Below the pieces are notes generated by a model. That model saw only the letters and a list, made by a program, of their open reading frames with translations. It was not told where the DNA came from and did no database searches. A stretch of 64,000 bases of DNA from Stutzerimonas stutzeri RCH2 (GTDB lineage Bacteria; Pseudomonadota; Gammaproteobacteria; Pseudomonadales; Pseudomonadaceae): contig NC_019936.1 of assembly GCF_000327065.1 (NCBI RefSeq), positions 62,001 to 126,000 of the forward strand, read 5' to 3'. How positions within the stretch are numbered: position 1 is the stretch's first letter; each line of letters opens with the position of its first letter. This document shows, piece after piece, positions 56,403 through 64,000 of this stretch. The position numbers were made by a program, and so were the translations under genes.

Positions 56403-58501
56403 CAGACGGTGCTCGCGTTCTTGCCGCATGGGCAAACCTCCAACTGGCATGAGCCATCGGCTTGCATTCCGCACTGCTTGACCAACAGCAGCTTGGCGGC
56501 CGCGGCCTGTTTGAGTTGCCGCGACATGTTGATCAGGGCAGGCAAGGTGAGGCTGCCGGCAACGGCGCTGGTTGCCAGCCATGGCAATACCGGCGCCAGA
56601 ATCTTCAGCCCCGACCCCTTTCCGGCAGCGCCACCCGAATTCATCCGGATCGTCGCACCGCTCAGCGTCACGCCGCTGGGGTCGAGCTTGAGAAAACTGC
56701 CGCCGCCGGAGGCGGTGAGTTCCATGCCAGCGTCGATGACGACCTTGCTGCCGGCGTAGTAGTGGATTTCGTTGCCCGCCTCGATGAATTGCCCGGTGCC
56801 GATCTTCAGGTGCTGGCTATTGCCCACGGTGAGGTGGTCGTTGGCGCGGATTTCGGTCTTGCGATCGGCGTGGGTGGTGCGGTGTTCTTCGGCCTTGAAT
56901 TCGCTGTAGCTGTTGGCTTCCACCGTGTCGTGGCGTTCGTGACCGACGCGGATCTTCTGGTCGTGCTCGATGTTCTCGTCCCAGTCGCGCTGGGCGTGGA
57001 GGTAGATCTGTTCGGCGCCCTTGCGGTCTTCGATGCGCAGTTCGTTGTAGCCGCCACCGCCCGGGCTGCTCAGGGTCTTGAACACCGTGCGGGTCTTGTT
57101 CGCCGGCAGGTCGTAAGGAACCTGGTGGTCCTTGTGATACAGACAGCCGGTCACCAGCGGTTGGTCGGGGTCGCCTTCGAGAAAGGTCACCAGCACTTCC
57201 ATGCCAACGCGCGGGATCGCGATGCCGCCGTAGCGGCCGCCGGCCCAGCTGGAGCTGACGCGCAGCCAGCAGCTGGTCTTGTCGTCGGCCTGGCCTTCGC
57301 GATCCCAATGAAATTGAACGCGTACGCGACCGTACTCGTCGCAATGGATTTCTTCGCCGACGGGGCCGGTGACCACGGCGGTCTGGCTGCCGAGCACCTT
57401 CGGTTTCGGATGCTTCAGAGCCGGGCGGAAGGGGATGTCCCAGGGCGTGGCGATGAAGTGGTTGCGGTAGCCCTGGATGAAGCCGTCACCGGTATCAACA
57501 TGACTGGTGACCGATTCCTCCAGCACCTGTGGCTGCTTACCTTCATGCAGCACCTCGGTCAGCAGCCAGAGCTGGTTCCAGTCGCTGCGGGGGTGTTCGC
57601 CGAGCGGGAGGAAGTGCCCGCTCGCCAGTCGCGGCTGGTCGCTTTCGCCTTCGGCCAGTTCGTAGTCGTGGCGGTGGCGCTCCAGGGCGCGTTGCGACAG
57701 GTGCTTGCCGCGGGCGCGCTCGGTGAAGCGGCCGGGGTAATCGTAATCTTCAAGGTCGGGCTGGAAGTCGCTGTGGAACGAGGCTTCCATGGTCAGACGT
57801 GGCTTTTCGAAATCGTAATCGCGGCGCGTGACGCGGCTGGTGCGGGTTTCCAGGCGCAGGCCGAAGCGCTTGATCACCGGCTGGTCGGCGACCAGGCCGC
57901 TGTCCTGCTGGTAGGCGGTGGCGGCGAGCCTGGGGAAGACCGTCTGGTCGTCGCCGAAGACCAGGGCATGACCGGCCGCGCTGTGCTGGAAGTGATAGTG
58001 GATGCCCTCTTCCTCGCACAGGCGCTGGATGAAGTGCAGGTCCGATTCGTCGTACTGCACGCAATATTCGCGCGGCGGATAGATCACCGGGCCGAGCTGG
58101 AAGCGGTAGGCATCGGCCTGGATGCCATGCTCCTCGAGCACCTGGGCGATGATCTGCGGCACCGTCAGGTGCTGGAAGATGCGCTGGTTGGTGCGATGGG
58201 CAAGATAGGCCAGCTGCGGCACGAGCGTGAGCCGATAGCGGGTCAGGCGCTGGCCGGATTCACCCTGAGCGGCCTGATGTACCAGCCCATGAATACCGCT
58301 GCCGTCCGGCGCCAAGGCGAGGAAGGCCGGGCGATGCAGCAGGCTTTCCAGATCCAGGTCGGAGCGCTCGCTGACCAGTTCCAGGTCGAAACGATAGGGC
58401 TGGCTGATGGCCTCGCGGCCCTGGAATTCGAGCACCTTGAAGTCGTGCTCGACGCCTTCGAGGGAAAGTGTGAAGTGGGCCTGGTTGGCGGGGTTGAACA
58501 T
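56402..58501 (-). CDS. vgrG: Type VI secretion spike protein VgrG
   Basis: 699 residues. The gp27-like part begins FNPANQAHFTLSLEGVEHDFKVLEFQGREAISQPYRF and has YCVQYDESDLHFIQRLCEEEGIHYHFQH. The gp5-like part has GPVGEEIHCDEYGRVRVQFHWDREG and IPRVGMEVLVTFLEGDPDQPLVTG, then beta-helix repeats. The tail adds KQCGMQADGSCQLEVCPCGK, a Cys-rich end not typical of plain VgrG. The spike is used with the DUF4123 and LysM effector. Confidence 0.94.
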   Translation of the reverse strand: MFNPANQAHFTLSLEGVEHDFKVLEFQGREAISQPYRFDLELVSERSDLDLESLLHRPAFLALAPDGSGIHGLVHQAAQGESGQRLTRYRLTLVPQLAYLAHRTNQRIFQHLTVPQIIAQVLEEHGIQADAYRFQLGPVIYPPREYCVQYDESDLHFIQRLCEEEGIHYHFQHSAAGHALVFGDDQTVFPRLAATAYQQDSGLVADQPVIKRFGLRLETRTSRVTRRDYDFEKPRLTMEASFHSDFQPDLEDYDYPGRFTERARGKHLSQRALERHRHDYELAEGESDQPRLASGHFLPLGEHPRSDWNQLWLLTEVLHEGKQPQVLEESVTSHVDTGDGFIQGYRNHFIATPWDIPFRPALKHPKPKVLGSQTAVVTGPVGEEIHCDEYGRVRVQFHWDREGQADDKTSCWLRVSSSWAGGRYGGIAIPRVGMEVLVTFLEGDPDQPLVTGCLYHKDHQVPYDLPANKTRTVFKTLSSPGGGGYNELRIEDRKGAEQIYLHAQRDWDENIEHDQKIRVGHERHDTVEANSYSEFKAEEHRTTHADRKTEIRANDHLTVGNSQHLKIGTGQFIEAGNEIHYYAGSKVVIDAGMELTASGGGSFLKLDPSGVTLSGATIRMNSGGAAGKGSGLKILAPVLPWLATSAVAGSLTLPALINMSRQLKQAAAAKLLLVKQCGMQADGSCQLEVCPCGKNASTV

Positions 58502-58516
58502 GGCGTCTTTCCTTCC

Positions 58517-60034
<1,518 letters not shown>

Positions 60035-60035
60035 C

Positions 60036-62627
60036 TCAGGCGAACTCACAGACCAGCGCGCCGTCGCCATTCAGCGTGGCATGCACCTGCTGCAGCGGCT
60101 CGCCACTGGCCATGGCATCGAGCAGACGGTCCACCACCAGCGGTTGCAGGTGCTGCTCGATCAGATGGTCGATCAGGCGCGCACCGCTGTCGCTGTCGTC
60201 GCAGCGCTCGGAAAGGTGCGTGACCAGCGCCGGGCAATGGCTGAACTGCAGCTGGCGCCGCTGCAACCGCTCACCGAAGCGCACAAGCTTGAGCGCGACC
60301 AATTCGTCGAGCACCGCGCCAGCGATAGGGTAGTAGGGGACCACCCGCATGCGCCCCAGCAGCGCCGGCTTGAAGTGCTGCGACAGCTGTGGGCGTATCG
60401 CCAGTTCCAGGTCCTCGGCAGTCGGCCGCTGCCCGGCGGTGCAGAAACTGGCGATGCGCTCGCTGGCGAGGTTGCTGGTCATCAGGATCAGGGTGTTGCG
60501 GAAGTTGATCTCGCGGCCTTCGCCGTCATTCGCCACGCCCTTGTCGAAGATCTGATAGAAGACGTTCATCACATCCGGATCGGCCTTCTCCACCTCGTCG
60601 AGCAGGATCACCGAGTAGGGTTTCTGCCGCACCGCTTCGGTGAGCATGCCGCCTTCGCCGTAGCCGACATAACCCGGAGGTGCGCCGATCAGGCGGGAAA
60701 CACTGTGCTTCTCCTGGAACTCGGACATATTGATCACGGTGAGGAAGCGCTCGCCGCCGTACAGCAGGTCGGCCAGCGCCAGGGCGGTTTCGGTCTTGCC
60801 GACGCCGCTGGGGCCGACCAGCAGGAACACGCCCACCGGAGCGTCGGGCTTGTTCAGCCCGGCCGCTGCCGCGCGCATGGCGCGATCCAGCGCTTCCACA
60901 GCCTGTTCCTGCCCGCGCACGCGGGCGCGCAGGTCGGCGGCGAAGTTGGCGACCTGCGCGTTGTGTTCACGGGCCAGCTGCGCCAGCGGCACACCGGTCC
61001 AGTGGCTGATCACCTCGGCCACCAGGCGCGGACAGACCTCATGGCTGACCAGTCGCTGCTTGGCCTGGGCTGCGGCAAGTTCGGCCTGTACGGCGCGCAG
61101 TTCGGTCTCCAGCTCATCGAGCGATGGGACCTCGCCGTCCTCGTTTGCAGCGCTGCGGGCTTCGGCCGTGCGCTTGCGCAGGTCGAGCAGGCGCTCGGCG
61201 AGCAGGCGCTGCTTGGCCCAGCGGGTTTCCAGCTGCTCGATCTCGTCCCCCGCCGCGATCAGGCGCTGCTCCAGCCGCTCGAGGGCGGCCGCGTCGACCG
61301 GCAGGCCGACGGCCAGATCGCGGCGCATGGCTTCACGTTGACGCTCGCCTTCGGCGACCTCGCCACGCAGGCGTTCCAGCGCCTCGGGCGCGGCGGCGAG
61401 GCTGATGCGCACCCGTGCGCAGGCGGTATCCAGTACGTCCACTGCTTTGTCCGGCAGCTGTCGGCCAGCTAGGTAGCGAGCCGATAGCTCGGCGGCGGCC
61501 GCGACCGCATCGTCGCGCAGGTAGATGCCGTGGCTCTTTTCATAGACCGGCGCCAGCCCGCGCAGAATGGTGACGGCTTCCTGAACGCTCGGCTCGTGCA
61601 ATTGCACCGGCTGGAAGCGCCGGGCCAGGGCCGGGTCCTTCTCGAAATATTTCTTGTACTCGCTCCAGGTCGTCGCAGCGATGGTGCGCAGCTCGCCGCG
61701 TGCCAGGGCCGGCTTGAGCAGGTTGGCCGCATCGCCACTGCCGGCCTGGCCACCGGCGCCGATCAGGGTGTGCGCCTCATCGATGAACAGGATGATCGGC
61801 TTGGGTGAGGCTTTCACTTCGTCGATAACGCCCTGCAGACGGCGTTCGAATTCGCCCTTCACGCTGGCACCGGCCTGCAGCAGGCCGAGGTCGAGGCAGA
61901 GCAGCTCGACGCCCTTGAGTGTCGCAGGCACTTCCCCGCTGGCGATGCGCAGCGCCAGGCCTTCGACGATGGCGGTCTTGCCGACCCCGGCCTCGCCGAC
62001 CACGATCGGATTGTTCTTCCGCCGCCGGGCAAGGATGTCGATCATCTGGCGGATTGCCGAGTCGCGGCAGAGCACCGGGTCGAGCTTGCCGTCGCGGGCC
62101 TGCTGGGTGAAGTTGTGGGTAAAGCGCGCCAGGTTGGATTCGCCACCGGCGGCAGGTTTGCCCGTGCTGCCTTGCGGCTGCTGGCTGAGAGCGAAGTCGC
62201 GCAGGCGCTCGGCATCCAGCCGGGCCAGCAGTGGCTGGTAATGGCTGCCTGCATAGCGCAGCGGATTGCGCAGCAGCGCGAGGATCAGCGCAGCCTGGTC
62301 GATCTGGCTCTGCCCCAGCTCCAGGCTCGCCACCAGCAGGGCATCCTGCAGCCATTGCACCAGTTCGGTGGAGAACACCGGGTTGCGCGACTCGCTGTGC
62401 TCGCCTCGCGGCTGCAGCGCCTGAGCCAGTGCGCCGGCGTCCACCTCGGCATCCAGCAAGGCTCGCTTGAGCAATCCATCGGAACGCTCGAGCAGGCCAA
62501 GCAGCAGGTCCTCGACGAGAATCTTGCTGCCGCCACGCACCACGCAGCGTTCGGCGGCGCCTTCCAGATCGCGCTTGGTCTCGGCGTCCAGCGCCTGTAC
62601 CAGCTGTTGCAGATCGACGTTGATCAT
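60036..62627 (-). CDS. clpV: Type VI secretion AAA+ ATPase ClpV
   Basis: 863 residues, two AAA+ domains: Walker A GEAGVGKTAIVEG and GPSGVGKTETALAL, Walker B LFIDEAHTLIG and ILLDEVEKADPDV. The N-terminal domain (INVDLQQLVQALDAETKRDLEGA) binds the contracted sheath VipA/B for recycling. I chose the second Met because AAGGA lies 8 nt before it. It is between tssG and the sigma-54 activator gene. Confidence 0.95.
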   Translation of the reverse strand: MINVDLQQLVQALDAETKRDLEGAAERCVVRGGSKILVEDLLLGLLERSDGLLKRALLDAEVDAGALAQALQPRGEHSESRNPVFSTELVQWLQDALLVASLELGQSQIDQAALILALLRNPLRYAGSHYQPLLARLDAERLRDFALSQQPQGSTGKPAAGGESNLARFTHNFTQQARDGKLDPVLCRDSAIRQMIDILARRRKNNPIVVGEAGVGKTAIVEGLALRIASGEVPATLKGVELLCLDLGLLQAGASVKGEFERRLQGVIDEVKASPKPIILFIDEAHTLIGAGGQAGSGDAANLLKPALARGELRTIAATTWSEYKKYFEKDPALARRFQPVQLHEPSVQEAVTILRGLAPVYEKSHGIYLRDDAVAAAAELSARYLAGRQLPDKAVDVLDTACARVRISLAAAPEALERLRGEVAEGERQREAMRRDLAVGLPVDAAALERLEQRLIAAGDEIEQLETRWAKQRLLAERLLDLRKRTAEARSAANEDGEVPSLDELETELRAVQAELAAAQAKQRLVSHEVCPRLVAEVISHWTGVPLAQLAREHNAQVANFAADLRARVRGQEQAVEALDRAMRAAAAGLNKPDAPVGVFLLVGPSGVGKTETALALADLLYGGERFLTVINMSEFQEKHSVSRLIGAPPGYVGYGEGGMLTEAVRQKPYSVILLDEVEKADPDVMNVFYQIFDKGVANDGEGREINFRNTLILMTSNLASERIASFCTAGQRPTAEDLELAIRPQLSQHFKPALLGRMRVVPYYPIAGAVLDELVALKLVRFGERLQRRQLQFSHCPALVTHLSERCDDSDSGARLIDHLIEQHLQPLVVDRLLDAMASGEPLQQVHATLNGDGALVCEFA

Positions 62628-62638
62628 TTTCATCTTCC

Positions 62639-63646
62639 TTAATGAGTCTGGCTGCCCAGGGTGACCAGGCCGTCGGCGCGTTCACGCCCGAGCCAGCTGG
62701 TCCAGCCGAGGCGGCAGTTGTTGTCGGCGCCGATGCGCAGTTCACGGATCTCGTCCGGGCGAAGCTCCAGGCGCAGGTCGTAATCCAGCGGATCGCGCAG
62801 GGTGAAGCGCACCAGCGCACAGAGCGGCTGGTAGCCGCTGCCGATGGGGAGGAATTCGTGGAAGCGGTTCCAGTCCAGCTGGCGGATATGGATGCGGAAT
62901 TTGCCGCCGCGGTCGCGGACCCGCTCGCCGAGCACCAGGCTTTCGCCCAGCTGGCTGTTGGCCTGGCCGAGACGGTTGCGTTGCTCGCCGAGGATTTCCA
63001 CCTGGCGCTCCAGACATTGCTCAATGTTCAGCTCGGCGTGCTTGAAGTAGTAGCGCAGCACCGATTCGATCAGTGCCGCCGAGTGCGCGCGCAAGCTCAG
63101 TAGGCCGAGATAGGGCAGCAGGCGCTTCCAGTTCAGCTCCGGCGCGTTGCGGATCGCCTCGCCGCTGAGCCCGACCAGGGCGAACAGCTGCTCCGAGAAG
63201 GGGTCATGGGCGCCGCTGGTGAAGCGGGCGCGGTAGCGGTACTTCTGCCAGATCGGCAGCAGCAGGCGCTGCAGGCGATTGTTGAACAGGTCGAGAAAGT
63301 CGCGGGTCGGGTTGCCGTCCTCGCTGTCGCCCAGTGCCTGTTCGCCATAGAAGGCTGGCAGCGGCGATCCGGCGCCGAACAGGCTGACCAGGTTGATGCG
63401 CAGGCGCGCGCGCCACTCGCCATGCTCCTGGAGGAACTGCACCTGCTCGATATCGCTGCCGGGAAAGCCCAGGCTCGGGTTGGCCTGAAACTCCAGGCGC
63501 TCGTAGAGCGCCTCGTCGTCCAGGCCGGGATTGAGCTGGCGCAGGCGATCGAGCACCAGCAGCACGCCCTGGAACAGGCTGTACTCGCGGATGCCGCGGT
63601 TGAGCGGTTTCAGAGCAGCGGTTGCTGACCCATGCGCGGCGTCCAT
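62639..63646 (-). CDS. tssG: Type VI secretion baseplate protein TssG
   Basis: 335 residues. REYSLFQGVLLVLDRLRQLNPG at the start and EFQANPSLGFPGSDIEQVQF are TssG signatures; LRINLVSLFGAGSPLPAFYGEQALGD follows. Baseplate wedge component with TssE, TssF and TssK. Start overlaps the end of tssF by 37 bp. The gene ends 11 bp before the clpV start. Confidence 0.93.
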   Translation of the reverse strand: MDAAHGSATAALKPLNRGIREYSLFQGVLLVLDRLRQLNPGLDDEALYERLEFQANPSLGFPGSDIEQVQFLQEHGEWRARLRINLVSLFGAGSPLPAFYGEQALGDSEDGNPTRDFLDLFNNRLQRLLLPIWQKYRYRARFTSGAHDPFSEQLFALVGLSGEAIRNAPELNWKRLLPYLGLLSLRAHSAALIESVLRYYFKHAELNIEQCLERQVEILGEQRNRLGQANSQLGESLVLGERVRDRGGKFRIHIRQLDWNRFHEFLPIGSGYQPLCALVRFTLRDPLDYDLRLELRPDEIRELRIGADNNCRLGWTSWLGRERADGLVTLGSQTH

Positions 63647-64000
63647 TGGTACACCTCTCCCTGTGTGCTCTGCACGCGCAGCTCGTGATACGAGTTGAGG
63701 CTGGCGTAGAGAGCGAAGAATTCGTTGAGCACCGAGGCGAAGAGGAACAGATCGCCCTCACCGATGAAGCCGTCCTGGTTCATGGTCAGTTCGGTGCGTA
63801 CGCCGCGCACCGGCAGCCCGCGATGCAGGCGATCGACGTGCTGGTGGGCGATGTGCGTCAGGCCGCCGAGGCGCCGCCGGCTGACGTTCTCGGCGTGCTT
63901 GTCGTAATAGCGCGGCAGGTCGTAGGTCTCGAGGATCACCTTGAGCGCCTCGACGTTGGCCAGCGACAGGTAGTTCAGCGACATGTTGCTGATCAGCTTC
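63610..64000 (-). CDS. tssF: Type VI secretion baseplate protein TssF, C-terminal part
   Basis: The frame is open to the right edge, so only the last part of a gene of about 600 codons is seen. It reads LISNMSLNYLSLANVEALKVIL, then YDKHAENVSRRRLGGLTHIAHQHVDRLHRGLPVRGVRTELTMNQDGFIGEGDLFLFASVLNEFFALYASLNSYHELRVQS, the TssF C-terminus. It overlaps the tssG start. Confidence 0.93.
   Translation of the reverse strand, partial: KLISNMSLNYLSLANVEALKVILETYDLPRYYDKHAENVSRRRLGGLTHIAHQHVDRLHRGLPVRGVRTELTMNQDGFIGEGDLFLFASVLNEFFALYASLNSYHELRVQSTQGEVYQWTPRMGQQPLL

Overview
The window looks like chromosome of a Pseudomonas of the stutzeri group (Stutzerimonas). This rests on the high GC content, on trpI divergent from trpBA (typical of pseudomonads), on the pseudomonad gene order of the malonate decarboxylase (mdc) cluster, and on a GTAGGGTGGA-type intergenic repeat that recurs at several loci. 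The species call is inference. I see no rRNA, tRNA, CRISPR array, transposase or phage gene.

Layout. 1-3.05 kb: trpA (cut by the left edge), trpB and the divergent activator trpI. 3.3-7.2 kb: a secreted subtilase, a DUF3060 envelope protein, a GlxA-type AraC regulator and an isochorismatase-fold hydrolase. 7.2-14.4 kb: galE, then a divergent run of glycosyltransferase, UDP-galactopyranose mutase, glycoside hydrolase, ABC exporter and a KTSC protein, which suggests synthesis and export of a galactofuranose-containing glycan or glycoconjugate. 14.7-19.6 kb: dodecin, a cation/proton antiporter, a luciferase-like monooxygenase, two paralogous lipoproteins and a zinc aminopeptidase. 19.8-21.7 kb: two ferritin-like genes ending at a strong terminator, followed by about 0.9 kb of palindromic inverted-repeat DNA. 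22.7-26.2 kb: a TRAP-TAXI transporter. 26.5-27.3 kb: a helix-hairpin-helix protein and a small secreted protein.

27.6-38.1 kb (minus strand): a complete C-P lyase operon, phnCDEFGHIJKLMNP, lacking phnO. The leader has Pho-box-like repeats and a GTCTAGAC palindrome, and a perfect version of the palindrome lies at the start of phnF. 38.4-49.7 kb: a YdfG-like SDR, then mdcABCDEGH and madLM for malonate uptake and decarboxylation, and the LysR gene mdcR. Between madM and mdcR sits a tandem glycine riboswitch driving a DadA-like flavin amino-acid dehydrogenase.

49.8-53.5 kb: an ECF sigma factor with its NrsF-type membrane anti-sigma, divergent from bufA1-bufB-bufC-doxX. This is a bufferin-type operon, in which a ribosomally made, MNIO-modified peptide is thought to bind copper. 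A perfect GTAACC-N16-CGAA element stands before bufA1 and a second one faces the sigma gene. It is the most novel system in the window.

53.6-64.0 kb (minus strand): a type VI secretion module, tssF (cut by the right edge), tssG, clpV, a sigma-54 activator, vgrG and a DUF4123 adaptor. It ends in a LysM-domain putative effector and a small membrane protein in AT-richer DNA, probably a toxin-immunity cargo pair.
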